Source: Oscillospiraceae bacterium
Lineage (GTDB): Bacteria > Bacillota > Clostridia > Oscillospirales > Ruminococcaceae
DNA length: 64,000 nt
NCBI GenBank assembly: GCA_018380115.1
Contig: JAGZUF010000007.1
Span: 1-64,000, forward strand
Reading direction: 5' to 3'
Notes under the pieces: generated by a model
Databases searched by the model: none
The model's input: the letters and a program-made list of their open reading frames with translations, nothing else
Told to the model about the DNA's origin: nothing
In this document: in pieces, positions 7,791-16,485 of the stretch
Position numbering within the stretch: position 1 is the stretch's first letter
Layout: each line of letters opens with the position of its first letter
Position numbers and translations under genes: made by a program

Positions 7791-9161
7791 TCAATCGAAC
7801 TTCACGGTTTCGATGTGCGCTATTTTGTGGTTGTAAATGTGGCGGTAGAACACAAGCGCCAGCACAAAGCCTACCACCTCGGCAATGGGAAGGCTGTACC
7901 ACACGGCCTCAAGGCCCACAAACCTTGCCAGCGCCCACGCCAGCGGAAGCAGGAACACCATTTGGCGCAGCGCGCTCATCACAAGGCTGATGAGCCCCTC
8001 GCCCAGCGCCTGAAACACGCTGGACATCACGATGCCCACCGCTGCGGGCAGGAAGGAGAGCGCGATGATGCGGAACGCCGGGCGGCCCATGGCGTACATG
8101 TTTTCAGACGCATTGAACAGGCCCAGCAGAAAATCTGTGCCGAATTCGAAAATAAGCAGGCCCACGGCCATGATGCAAAGCGCCATCACACAGGCAAGGC
8201 GCACGGTGTCGGTGATGCGCTTTTTCTGGCGCGCGCCATAGTTGAAGCCCACAATGGGCACCAGCGCGTTGGTGACGCCGAACACGGGCATGAACACAAA
8301 GCTTTGCAGTTTGAAATACACGCCGAACACGTTCACGGCGGTTTCGGTGAAGGCAATGAGTATTTTGTTCATGCCGAACATCATCACGCTGCTGAGGCTT
8401 TGCATGATGATGGAGGGGAAGCCCACCTGATAAATGCTGCGAATGGTGCGCCACTCGGGGCGAAAGCCCGCGGGGCGCAGGCGCACCTCGTGGTTTTTGA
8501 TGTGGTTGATGACGATGCCCGTCACCATGCCGCACCACTGGCCGATGACGGTGGCAAGCGCCGCACCCGCCACGCCCATGGCCGGAAAGCCCAGAAGGCC
8601 GAAAATCATGATGGGGTCGAGGATGATATTCACGACGGCGCCCGTCATCTGGCTGATCATCTGATACACTGTTTTGCCGGTGGACTGCAGGATGCGCTCG
8701 AAGGTGATTTGCATAAAGCTGCCCAGGCCCAGCACCGTCACGATGCGCATATACACCGTGCCGCCTGCGGCTATCTCCGGCACCTTTGTGAACATATCCA
8801 GAAACCAGGCGCTGCCCACCGCGCCGAAGGCGGCAAAGGCGAGCCATGTAACCAGCGTGATAAGCACGCCGTTTGCCGCCACCTTTTCAGCGGCGGCATA
8901 GTTCTTTTCGCCAAGCCTGCGCGATAAAATGGCGTTGATGCCCGTGGCTGTGCCTACGGCCACGGCAATCATCAGGTTCTGCACCGGGAACACAAGGTTC
9001 ACGCTGGCCAGCGCATTTTCGCTGAGCATGGCGACGAAGATGCTGTCCACAACATTGTACAGGGCCTGCACCAGCATGCTGAGCATGATGGGAAAGGCCA
9101 TGCCCGGCAAAAGCGTGCGGATGGGCTTTGTGCCCATGACGTTTTCTTTTCTCTGCTCCAT
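7791..9161 (-). CDS. MATE-family multidrug/sodium antiporter
   Basis: 456 residues, the usual MATE length, with twelve predicted membrane helices in two six-helix halves. The beginning MGTKPIRTLLPGMAFPIMLSMLVQALYNVVDSIFVA and the NLMIAVAVGTATGINAILSRRLGEKN segment are diagnostic. MATE pumps export cationic drugs or metabolites using sodium or proton gradients. The ATG at 9161 follows GAAGGAG; the frame extends upstream without sense. It is a single-gene unit read toward the terminator at 7643-7679. Substrate cannot be inferred. Confidence 0.92.
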   Translation of the reverse strand: MEQRKENVMGTKPIRTLLPGMAFPIMLSMLVQALYNVVDSIFVAMLSENALASVNLVFPVQNLMIAVAVGTATGINAILSRRLGEKNYAAAEKVAANGVLITLVTWLAFAAFGAVGSAWFLDMFTKVPEIAAGGTVYMRIVTVLGLGSFMQITFERILQSTGKTVYQMISQMTGAVVNIILDPIMIFGLLGFPAMGVAGAALATVIGQWCGMVTGIVINHIKNHEVRLRPAGFRPEWRTIRSIYQVGFPSIIMQSLSSVMMFGMNKILIAFTETAVNVFGVYFKLQSFVFMPVFGVTNALVPIVGFNYGARQKKRITDTVRLACVMALCIMAVGLLIFEFGTDFLLGLFNASENMYAMGRPAFRIIALSFLPAAVGIVMSSVFQALGEGLISLVMSALRQMVFLLPLAWALARFVGLEAVWYSLPIAEVVGFVLALVFYRHIYNHKIAHIETVKFD

Positions 9162-9413
9162 GTTCGCTCCTTCACAGGCACCGGCGCGGGGGCATTGCCG
9201 GCAAGGCGCACCGGCCTCCCGACGGCCCGGCGGGGCTTTGCGGCTTTTCCACCTGGGGCCGCACAGGCAATGGCGCTGAAGGCAGGCGCGTCCCCCTGTG
9301 CACCGATGCAAGAATATTTCGATGTTTTTTGACAACGGCATTTATTGTAACATAAAGGCGCGGCAAAGAAAAGAGCCTGTGGTAACAGCGCCCTCCCGCG
9401 CCCGGCAGAAAAT

Positions 9414-9467
9414 ACAAAAGGCCCCCGCGACGCGCCGGAACAGCGCCTCTGCACACGGGGGCTTTTC
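9414..9467 (-). terminator. Terminator of the dnaD-dnaI-membrane protein operon
   Basis: AAAGGCCCCCG pairs with CGGGGGCTTTT across a ~28-base loop; the minus-strand read ends CCTTTTGTATTTTC, about 40 bases after the operon's last gene. Confidence 0.65.
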
Positions 9468-9504
9468 TCACGATAAATGCCGGGCACGCGGGCAGGGCGG
9501 CCTG

Positions 9505-9765
9505 TCAGCGGCGCTTTGCAAAGCCGCGCACCTTGTGCACGGCCAGCGCCAGGGCGCATGCCAGCAGCGCGGCGCCCAGCACGGCCAGCCCGGCGCTGTG
9601 CGTGGCAAGGCCGCACCACAGCACAAGCCCCCCGGTGCCGAACCAGAGCAGCCCTACCGCGCATGCGGCAAGCACGCGCACCGGCATGGGCACGCGCCGG
9701 GAGTCGGCGGCCCCGGCGGCTCCCTCCAGAATAAGCTCAAGAAGGAATTCTGCCAGATCGTCCAT
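9505..9765 (-). CDS. Small two-helix membrane protein
   Basis: 86 residues. An acidic amphipathic start (MDDLAEFLLELILEG) is followed by two membrane helices (about 29-49 and 54-76) and a basic tail (VHKVRGFAKRR). The ATG at 9765 follows GAAAGGAG by 8 bases. It begins 43 bases after the helicase loader gene ends and shares its strand, so it is the third gene of that operon. No family recognised; the context gives no clear function beyond cotranscription with replication-initiation genes. Confidence 0.65.
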   Translation of the reverse strand: MDDLAEFLLELILEGAAGAADSRRVPMPVRVLAACAVGLLWFGTGGLVLWCGLATHSAGLAVLGAALLACALALAVHKVRGFAKRR

Positions 9766-9808
9766 CAAAGAGGCTCCTTTCAAAAAGGCCGGCTCCGCCC
9801 GCGCGGCG

Positions 9809-10759
9809 CTATTTGCCCTGCAGGCGGATATCCTCGCCGCAGAAGGCCAGCATCTCGCAGCTTCCCAGCAGGCGCGAGACAAGCTTTTCGGTGTAGCGGC
9901 GCTGCAGGTCTTCATCGCGCACGATGTTGGTGGTGTAGATGGTGGGCAGGCGGCGGCACACGCGCGTGTTCACAAGGCTGTACAGGCAGCTTGCTGTATA
10001 GGGCGACAGGCATTCGGTGCCCAGGTCGTCCAGCACAAGAAGCTGGGCCGCCTCCAGCGCGGCCAGTGTGTCCCCGCCGGAATAGCGCTCTTTTTCCATG
10101 GCGTCGAAGGCGCTTTGCGCGCTGACGTACACCACGCCGTAGCCCTTTTGCAGCACCTCGCGCGCAATGGCAAGGGCCAGATGTGTTTTGCCCAGGCCCG
10201 CACTGCCGTATAAGTAAAGGCTGGGGTTTGAAAGCGAGAAATCGTGCGCGTACTGCTTGCAGTAGTTCAGCACGTTTTCCATCTGTTCGCGCATGGGGAT
10301 GCCCAGCGAGGGTTCGATTTGAACGGGATATTTCTCAAGCCGGAAGGCCTCGAAGGTGGAGAGCTCCAGCGGGAAGGCGGCGTTCAGCTCTGCCGCGCGC
10401 ATCTCGCGCACAAGCTGCTGCACGCAGGTGCACAGCGCGTCGCCGCGGCGGCCTGTGTCGCTGCAAAGCGGGCATGTGAATTTTGGCTTTGCGCAAAGGC
10501 CCGCGGCGCGCAGCAGCTCGTCGCGCTGCGCCTCCAGCGCGGCGCACCGGGCCAGGGCGGCCTGCTTTTCCTTCTGCGCGCCGGCAACGCCCGCGCGCGC
10601 GGCGGCAAGCCCGGCCTCCATCTGCTTTTGCTCCAGCCCTGCAAGCTGGGGAATGGCGCTGCGCGCAGCGCGCATCACATCCTCCGCAAGGGTAAGGGCC
10701 TTCTGGCGGCGCCCGGCCACCACGGCCAGCGCCCTTCGTGTGAGCTCTTCATTCGTCAT
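9809..10759 (-). CDS. DnaC/DnaI-type replicative helicase loader
   Basis: 316 residues. An N-terminal helical region is followed by a zinc-binding cluster (C96, C99, C110, C112, in CPLCSDTG and CTC), then an AAA+ ATPase with Walker A GSAGLGKTH at 185-193 and Walker B LVLDDLG at 241-247. This is the layout of the DnaI/DnaC loaders that place the replicative helicase on DNA at origins and restart sites. The ATG at 10759 overlaps the end of the dnaD gene by 11 bases and follows ACGGAGG, indicating translational coupling. The pairing with DnaD supports primosome function. Confidence 0.9.
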   Translation of the reverse strand: MTNEELTRRALAVVAGRRQKALTLAEDVMRAARSAIPQLAGLEQKQMEAGLAAARAGVAGAQKEKQAALARCAALEAQRDELLRAAGLCAKPKFTCPLCSDTGRRGDALCTCVQQLVREMRAAELNAAFPLELSTFEAFRLEKYPVQIEPSLGIPMREQMENVLNYCKQYAHDFSLSNPSLYLYGSAGLGKTHLALAIAREVLQKGYGVVYVSAQSAFDAMEKERYSGGDTLAALEAAQLLVLDDLGTECLSPYTASCLYSLVNTRVCRRLPTIYTTNIVRDEDLQRRYTEKLVSRLLGSCEMLAFCGEDIRLQGK

Positions 10760-11678
10760 GCCCCGCGCCTCCGTTCTTTTCAAATTTGGGCACGTGCCGC
10801 AGCCCCTTGCTCAAAACGGGCCTGGACGAGGGCGCTGCAGGCTGGAAGTTGCGCATGGCGCCGGCGTTTTCAGCCATTACATCGCGCACAGTGCGGTGCC
10901 CCTTTGTAAACCACGCGCGCAGAATGCCGTTCACATAGCGCACTGTTCTGTGCCCGCCCGCCTCGGCCAGCGCCTCGGCTATCATCTCGCGGCCATAGCC
11001 GAATTCTTCAAACCAGGCGGCAATCATGTTTTTTTCCAGCTTTGTGAATTTGGCGTTTTCCAGGCCGAACACCTCGGCCACGGCGGCCTCGTTTTTCTCG
11101 CGCTGCGCAAGCAGGGCAAGGTGGCGCTCGGCGGCGTCGGCGGTATCGATGCCCTCGGCCTGCCAGCCCAGCAGCGCGCGCTCAATATACCTTGCGCTGC
11201 GTTTGCCCAGCGCGGTGAAATGGGCCACGCCCAGCAGAATAAGGTCGATGGGCAGGCCGTCCGCCAGATACAGCGAGGCCAGAATATTCGCATCCCCCTG
11301 CGGAACAATGCCGCCCCAAAGGCGCTGGCACTCCTGCACAAGCTGGCTGACGGCGGGGTCGCCCTCGGCGGCGCGCGCAATTTCCGGCGCGGTAAGGCGC
11401 GTGCGCACCGGCGCGGCAGCGATGTCTGCAGCCGGTGCGGCGGGGGCGTCCGCCGTCTCCAGCAGGCCGACGCCCTTCCAGTACACAAGGGCCTCGCGGG
11501 CCCTTTCGGGGCCTTTCAGGCGCAGCGCCCGCGCAATGGCGGCCTCGTCCGTCTGCCCGGTGGCCACCACATACAGCGCCACGCGCAGCCAGTCGTCCTC
11601 AAGCTGCGGCAGCTTTGTGAAAATAAGCTGGGGCACGCTCACGGCGTCCCCGTTCTGCTTTGCAAGGCGGTAGGCCAT
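10749..11678 (-). CDS. DnaD-like primosomal protein
   Basis: 309 residues. The N-terminal third resembles the DnaD/DnaB winged-helix domain (VPQLIFTKLPQLEDDWLRVALYVVA). The C-terminal part holds DnaD/DnaB C-terminal repeats; the last, LEKNMIAAWFEEFGYG...MIAEAL...RYVNGILRAW, has the YxxGILxxW-type end that binds DNA. In Firmicutes these proteins remodel origin DNA and recruit helicase with DnaI. The ATG at 11678 follows AAGGAGG; an open frame continues upstream but is antisense to rarA. First gene of the three-gene operon, divergent from rarA. Confidence 0.88.
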   Translation of the reverse strand: MAYRLAKQNGDAVSVPQLIFTKLPQLEDDWLRVALYVVATGQTDEAAIARALRLKGPERAREALVYWKGVGLLETADAPAAPAADIAAAPVRTRLTAPEIARAAEGDPAVSQLVQECQRLWGGIVPQGDANILASLYLADGLPIDLILLGVAHFTALGKRSARYIERALLGWQAEGIDTADAAERHLALLAQREKNEAAVAEVFGLENAKFTKLEKNMIAAWFEEFGYGREMIAEALAEAGGHRTVRYVNGILRAWFTKGHRTVRDVMAENAGAMRNFQPAAPSSRPVLSKGLRHVPKFEKNGGAGHDE

Positions 11679-11876
11679 GCGGCGCGCCTCCTTCCGTCTT
11701 TTTGCGGGCGCTTTCGGCGCGGCGGCACCGCCACGCCGAAAGCGCAAAATTTCGCATTCCCCAGTATAGCATAGTTTTGCCTTATTTGCTATACTCAAAC
11801 ACAGAACGGGCCGGAGGGCCTGGCACAGAATATACTTTGCGGCCCCGGTGTGCCGGGGCAAAAAAGGGGGATGCAC

Positions 11877-13334
11877 ATGGAGCAGCAGACGCTTTTCGGC
11901 GGCGAGGTGGCGCGGCCGCTGGCCAGCCGCATGCGCCCGCGCACGCTGGAGGAATTTTTCGGGCAGGAGAAGCTTTTGGGCGAGGGGAAAATTCTGCGCC
12001 AGCTTATTGATTCCGACAACGTGCCCAGCATGATATTCTGGGGCCCGCCGGGTGTGGGCAAAACTACGCTGGCACGCATTATTGCGCGCCGCACAAAGGC
12101 GGAGTTTGTGGATTTTTCGGCTGTGACCAGCGGCGTGAAGGAGATAAAGGCCGTGATGGAGCGCGCGGAGGACGTGCGACGTTTCGGGCAAAAGACCATT
12201 CTGTTTGTGGACGAGATACACCGCTTCAACAAGGCACAGCAGGACGCCTTTCTGCCCTATGTGGAGCGCGGCAGCATCGTGCTCATCGGCGCCACCACTG
12301 AAAACCCCTCGTTCGAGATAAACTCGGCCCTGCTCTCGCGCTGCAAGGTGTTCGTGCTGGAGGCGCTTACCCCCGCACAGGTGACGGCTGTGCTGCGCCG
12401 CGCGCTGGCAGACGAACGCGGCTTCGGCGGGCAGGGCGTGCAGATAGACGGCGAGTGCCTTTCCATGATAGCCGCCTTTGCAAACGGCGACGCGCGCACC
12501 GCGCTGGGCACGCTGGAGATGGCCGTGCTGAACGGCAGGCGCGAAAACGGGCACATCTATGTGGAAAAGCAGCTTTTGGAGCAGTGTGTCTCGAAAAAGT
12601 CACTTTTGTACGACAAGGCGGGCGAAGAGCATTACAACCTGATTTCGGCGCTGCACAAATCCATGCGCAACTCAGACCCGGATGCCGCCGTGTACTGGCT
12701 GGCGCGTATGCTGGAGGCCGGGGAGGACCCGCTGTATGTGGCGCGCCGGCTCATCCGCTTTGCCAGCGAGGACATCGGCCTTGCCGATTCGCGCGCGCTG
12801 GAAATTGCCGTGGCGGCCTATCAGGCGTGCCATTTTCTGGGCATGCCGGAGTGCAACCTGCACCTGGCGCACGCGGTTATCTACCTTTCGCTGGCGCCGC
12901 GCTCGAACGCGGTGTACAGGGCCTACGAGGCAGCGAAGCAGGACGCCCTGCACATGCTGGACGAGCCCGTGCCGCTGGTGATACGCAACGCGCCCACGCG
13001 GCTGATGGGCGAGCTTGGCTACGGCGAGGGTTATGTGTATGCGCACGACACGGCGGATAAAATAGCCGCCATGGAGTGCCTGCCCGAAAGCCTGCGCGGC
13101 CGGCGCTATTATGTGCCCGGCGAGGCGGGCAGCGAGGCGCGCGCGAAGCAGAGGCTGGAGGCCGTGCTGCGCTGGCGCGCAGAACACGCACAGGGCGCAA
13201 AGCCGCAGCCGCAAAGCGAAGAACAAAGCGGGCGCGGGGGCGGCGCGGAACCCGGCACCCAGGCACAGCCGCAAGGCGAAGAACAAAACAGGCATGGGGG
13301 CGGCGCGCCCGGAGCGAAACAGGCGGCCAGGTGA
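11877..13334 (+). CDS. rarA: RarA/MgsA replication-associated recombination ATPase
   Basis: 485 residues. AAA+ clamp-loader-like ATPase acting at stalled forks: Walker A GPPGVGKT at 56-63, Walker B DEIH at 112-115, sensor TTENPSFEIN, then the tetramerisation domain ending near residue 430. Of two near ATGs (11871 and 11877) the second is taken because the GGGGG site abuts the first. The normal family ends near residue 440; here about 45 extra residues form a Gln/Glu/Gly-rich tail built from two 20-residue imperfect repeats (60-bp DNA repeat at 13206-13307), which looks like a recent, non-conserved extension. Confidence 0.93.
   Translation: MEQQTLFGGEVARPLASRMRPRTLEEFFGQEKLLGEGKILRQLIDSDNVPSMIFWGPPGVGKTTLARIIARRTKAEFVDFSAVTSGVKEIKAVMERAEDVRRFGQKTILFVDEIHRFNKAQQDAFLPYVERGSIVLIGATTENPSFEINSALLSRCKVFVLEALTPAQVTAVLRRALADERGFGGQGVQIDGECLSMIAAFANGDARTALGTLEMAVLNGRRENGHIYVEKQLLEQCVSKKSLLYDKAGEEHYNLISALHKSMRNSDPDAAVYWLARMLEAGEDPLYVARRLIRFASEDIGLADSRALEIAVAAYQACHFLGMPECNLHLAHAVIYLSLAPRSNAVYRAYEAAKQDALHMLDEPVPLVIRNAPTRLMGELGYGEGYVYAHDTADKIAAMECLPESLRGRRYYVPGEAGSEARAKQRLEAVLRWRAEHAQGAKPQPQSEEQSGRGGGAEPGTQAQPQGEEQNRHGGGAPGAKQAAR
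13206..13307 (+). repeat. 60-bp-period tandem repeat in the rarA tail
   Basis: A 42-base segment starting CAGCCGCAAAGCGAAGAAC recurs 60 bases later with a few substitutions; period 60 keeps the rarA frame, duplicating a PQ-EEQ-GGG module. Confidence 0.8.
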
Positions 13335-13567
13335 TGCCCGGCCCGCCGGGCGTGCCGCGAAACCGCCCGGTTACCCGGCGGGCCTGCCCACGCGGCGGGC
13401 GGCCTTCTGCGAGCTTGCGCGCTGTGCTTTGGGCGTGCTGGCACGCAAAACAAGCGCGCCTGCGAAAAGGGGACGGCGCGGAAAAAACAGGAAATGTGCG
13501 CCCGGCCGTTTAAGCCGCGGCAAAGCGTGCCACACTATGGCTGACACTGCAAAAGGAGGCCAGCCGA

Positions 13568-13930
13568 ATGGAAAAGCGTGAAGTGAAGCGCGGCGAGGTG
13601 TTTTACGCAGACCTCAGCCCCGTGGTGGGTTCGGAGCAGGGCGGCGTGCGGCCGGTACTTATCGTGCAGAACGATATCGGCAACCGGTTTTCGCCCACGG
13701 TAATTGCCGCGGCCATCACCTCGAAGCAAGATAAAACGAACCTGCCCACCCACATTCCGGTAAAGGCGGGCACGGGCGGCCTTTCGCGCGACAGCGTGGT
13801 GCTTTTGGAGCAGATCCGCACACTGGACAAGCACCGCCTGCGCGAAAGGGCCGGGCGCGTGGGCGAAGAAGAGATGCGCAGGGTGGACGCCGCGCTGGGC
13901 GTGAGCTTCGGGCTGCAAAGCGGCGTGTGA
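13568..13930 (+). CDS. mazF: MazF/EndoA-type mRNA interferase, no adjacent antitoxin
   Basis: 120 residues with the PemK/MazF fold signatures RGEVFYADLSPVVGSEQGGVRPVLIVQND at 8-36, the TVIAAAIT strand and the LLEQIRTLDKHRL block. EndoA family members cut mRNA at short sequence motifs. GCAAAAGGAGG precedes the ATG. Firmicutes toxins of this kind usually follow a small MazE/EndoAI antitoxin; the 233 bases upstream hold no such gene, and neither neighbour is one, so the antitoxin is encoded elsewhere or missing. The hairpin at 14058-14103 probably ends the transcript. The gap to 14328 is AT-rich and otherwise blank. Confidence 0.9.
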   Translation: MEKREVKRGEVFYADLSPVVGSEQGGVRPVLIVQNDIGNRFSPTVIAAAITSKQDKTNLPTHIPVKAGTGGLSRDSVVLLEQIRTLDKHRLRERAGRVGEEEMRRVDAALGVSFGLQSGV

Positions 13931-14057
13931 AGGGCCGCGGCGCACGCGCCCAGCCGGGGCGGCACAGGCATGAAAAAAGGGGCGAATGGCAGGGGGCATA
14001 AAGAAGGATTATAAAATAAAAATGCAGACCCCATGCCAAGTGAACGAAAATGAAGGG

Positions 14058-14103
14058 AACTCTATGTGAATGGATGGACCATTTGCATAGAGTTTTTCTT
14101 TTG
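14058..14103 (+). terminator. Terminator after mazF
   Basis: AACTCTATG pairs with CATAGAGTT, with an inner ATGG/CCAT pair, followed by TTTTCTTTT. Confidence 0.75.
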
Positions 14104-14328
14104 CCTGTTTCAAATTTCAGTGTCCGCAAGATGCGTGACCGTCACCGAAAGGAACGAGCCTAGAGGAGCACTCAACAAGCGTTTTGCGGGCAGAAAACTC
14201 GCCAAAATTGCAAGCGTGTATATGTTTACATTACCTGCCGCTTTAATTGTTAGCACATCTTGTTGCCCTTCTATTTCCTTTATTTATGACAAGAATTGAT
14301 GGGGAAAATGACAAGCTCTGATTATGCT

Positions 14329-15222
14329 TCACATTTTTGTTTCAAGCATTTCCCGCAGGTATTGTAAAAAAATATTTGCCGCTTTAGAGAATACCTGGTA
14401 TTTTTTCCAGACAATAAAGCCGGGAGCCACTAACTGAGGAGAAAGAGGGCGGAAACAAAGATTGCTGCCCTGAGTATTGATGAGCTTATTGTAGCACAAA
14501 GCGTATCCAAGCCCCTCATCCACCAACAGAGAGGCGTTAAAAAGCAGGTTATAAGTAGCGACAATATGCAGTTCTGATTCTTCCCGCTGGAGCCAGCGTC
14601 CCAGATAGGCATTGTCTCCTTTTTGCTGGGGAACGATCAACGGTTTATCCCACAAATCTTCCGGGCAGATCATTTCTTTTTCTGCCAGGGGTGAATTCTT
14701 GCGCATGAGAACGCCCCATGTATCTTTGATGGGAACCGGGATGGCCTCATATTTCTGTGCGTCAATCTCCGTAAAAAGCAGCCCAAAATCAATAAGCCCC
14801 TTATCCAGATATTCAAGAACATACTCTGCATTGCCGCTGGAGATGTTATATCGAATGTCTGGATATTTCTGCTGCAGTTTTTTTGAAGCTTTAGCAAATA
14901 GGCGGACAATTTCCGTCTCACCTGTACCTATAAACACATTGCCTGCGATGGTTTCATCAAAGCCAGTTATTTCCTCTTCCGTCCGCCGCATCAGCAAAAG
15001 CATTTCTTCTGCGCGCTTGCGCAGAATCATGCCTTCCTCTGTTAAAATAACCTTGCGTGAACCTTTCACCCCGCGAATCAAAAGTTTTTTCCCCAACTCG
15101 GCCTCCATGTTTTTGAGCTGTGTAGACAAGGCCGGTTGAGAGATATGCAGCGCTTTGGCGGCCGCGGTAATATTCTGTTCTCTAGCCACCGCTAAAAAGT
15201 ATTCCAGTAAACGCAGTTCCAT
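14329..15222 (-). CDS. LysR-family transcriptional regulator
   Basis: 297 residues. N-terminal winged helix (MELRLLEYFLAVAREQNITAAAKALHISQPALSTQLKNMEAELGKKL, residues 1-47) followed by a co-inducer domain from about residue 90. Divergent from the six-gene redox operon that starts 163 bases away, the classic layout for a LysR activator of its neighbour. GAAGGTGAG precedes the ATG. Codon use is AT-rich, matching the operon and unlike the GC-rich flanks. The inducer is unknown; by context an aldehyde, quinone or other electrophile is plausible. Confidence 0.93.
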   Translation of the reverse strand: MELRLLEYFLAVAREQNITAAAKALHISQPALSTQLKNMEAELGKKLLIRGVKGSRKVILTEEGMILRKRAEEMLLLMRRTEEEITGFDETIAGNVFIGTGETEIVRLFAKASKKLQQKYPDIRYNISSGNAEYVLEYLDKGLIDFGLLFTEIDAQKYEAIPVPIKDTWGVLMRKNSPLAEKEMICPEDLWDKPLIVPQQKGDNAYLGRWLQREESELHIVATYNLLFNASLLVDEGLGYALCYNKLINTQGSNLCFRPLSPQLVAPGFIVWKKYQVFSKAANIFLQYLREMLETKM

Positions 15223-15244
15223 TTAACTCACCTTCCTATCAGTC

Positions 15245-15273
15245 AGTGTAATAAAAAAATCTATAATATTCAA
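15245..15273 (-). promoter_or_regulatory. Promoter of the LysR gene
   Basis: Minus-strand TTGAAT (15268-15273), 17-base spacer, TACACT (15245-15250), about 20 bases before the ATG. Confidence 0.6.
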
Positions 15274-15300
15274 TTATGAAATGTGATAAATAATAAATAT

Positions 15301-15329
15301 TTGATATTAAAGTCACTTGGCAGTACACT
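15301..15329 (+). promoter_or_regulatory. Promoter of the LysR-divergent redox operon
   Basis: TTGATA (15301-15306), 17-base spacer, TACACT (15324-15329). A TTCA-ATTA-TGAA inverted repeat at 15269-15280 lies just upstream, between the divergent promoters, and could be part of the LysR binding site. Confidence 0.6.
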
Positions 15330-15385
15330 GATAAGCAGAAAGAAAAGCAGTGCAGTAATGAAAAAAAGAAAAGAGGTTATTTCAA

Positions 15386-16156
15386 ATGGAAGCACAAATG
15401 CTCAAAGATAAGGTCGCCATTATTACCGGCGCCAGCTATGGCATGGGACGGTCGATGGCGGAATTGTTTGCAGAGGAAGGCGCGGCAGTAGTTATTACTG
15501 CCCGGCATCAGGAAAAGCTGGATGCTGTTGTAGAAAGCATCCGTCAAAAAGGAGGAAAGGCAGTTGGCGTGGTGGCTGATGTATGCTCCACTGAGGATAC
15601 CAAGCGGGTGTTTAAGACGGCATTGAAAAAATTTGGAGATGTGGACATCCTCATCAACAATGCCGGCATCGGGGAACAGAAGATGATCGACGAAACCGAT
15701 GATGACTGGATGATGTATGTGATGAACACCAATTTAGGCGGCCCCATGCGGTATATCCGGGAGGCCCTGAAAATTTTCTTGCCCAAGAATGACGGAGTTA
15801 TTATCAACGTATCTTCTGTCAACGGCAATCGGCCTTTCTGCGGGGCAACATATACTTCTACCAAAGGGGCTTTGAACACACTCACCAAGAATGTGGCCAT
15901 GCGACTCATCGATACCAATATCCGCTGCAATGCGGTAGCGCCCGGAGCTACGGTTACCCCGGCGCATTTAGCCAATAAGGCGGGAGAGCAACCCGGCGGG
16001 GCGGAAATGTTAAAATATAGCGGCCATTTCGTTTATTTCCCCGGCCCAGAATGCGATCCCATGGATCAGGCGTATGCCTGCCTGTACCTAGCCAGCAAGA
16101 TGGGACGCCATGTAAAAGGCCAGGTATTACAGGTCTGTAACGGAGCCTTCCTGTAA
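15386..16156 (+). CDS. Short-chain dehydrogenase/reductase
   Basis: 256 residues, classical SDR. Cofactor motif TGASYGMG at 14-21, NNAG at 91-94, catalytic S143, Y156 and K160 (YTSTK). It should catalyse NAD(P)-dependent interconversion of an alcohol or hydroxyl group and a carbonyl; the exact substrate cannot be read from sequence. AAAGAGGTT precedes the ATG. First gene of the operon activated by the divergent LysR protein. AT-rich codon use marks it as part of the island. Confidence 0.92.
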   Translation: MEAQMLKDKVAIITGASYGMGRSMAELFAEEGAAVVITARHQEKLDAVVESIRQKGGKAVGVVADVCSTEDTKRVFKTALKKFGDVDILINNAGIGEQKMIDETDDDWMMYVMNTNLGGPMRYIREALKIFLPKNDGVIINVSSVNGNRPFCGATYTSTKGALNTLTKNVAMRLIDTNIRCNAVAPGATVTPAHLANKAGEQPGGAEMLKYSGHFVYFPGPECDPMDQAYACLYLASKMGRHVKGQVLQVCNGAFL

Positions 16157-16202
16157 GCAGTAAGACAAAAAGCTGAAACATCATCTGCGATGGAGAATTG
16201 AA

Positions 16203-16460
16203 ATGGATAAAAACAAAACAGAAAAGTATGGAGCGCCGGATAATCCTTATGCCTATACTGTTCTACAGAATTTACAGGATGCCGGATGTGCAGATGAAAT
16301 GGTAGAGGAATTTATGGCTCTTCAGGAGAATGATGATGAAGAGCAGCAGATACAGCTTCTTTCTGGGCATAGGAAGCATTTGTTAGAAAAGCTTCATAGA
16401 GAGGAAAAGCAAATTGACTGCCTTGACTATCTACTCTATCAGATACAGAAAAAGAAATGA
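16203..16460 (+). CDS. Small acidic helical protein
   Basis: 85 residues, unrecognised. It is almost entirely helical by composition: a Tyr/Pro-rich start (GAPDNPYAYTVLQNLQDAG), a Glu/Asp/Gln-rich middle, and a C-terminal amphipathic helix rich in Leu, Glu and Lys (HLLEKLHREEKQIDCLDYLLYQIQ) that could pair as a coiled coil. Ribosome site GGAGAATTG lies just before the ATG. It sits 46 bases after the SDR gene and 25 before the DUF3737 gene, so it belongs to the operon. It may be a small binding partner or regulator; no function claimed. Confidence 0.75.
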   Translation: MDKNKTEKYGAPDNPYAYTVLQNLQDAGCADEMVEEFMALQENDDEEQQIQLLSGHRKHLLEKLHREEKQIDCLDYLLYQIQKKK

Positions 16461-16485
16461 AATTTGATTGGAAACGGAGGTTCTT

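Noticed and set aside
8104..8847. 247-codon second minus-strand frame inside the MATE gene
   Set aside because: Out-of-frame shadow of the same gene, basic and low-complexity.
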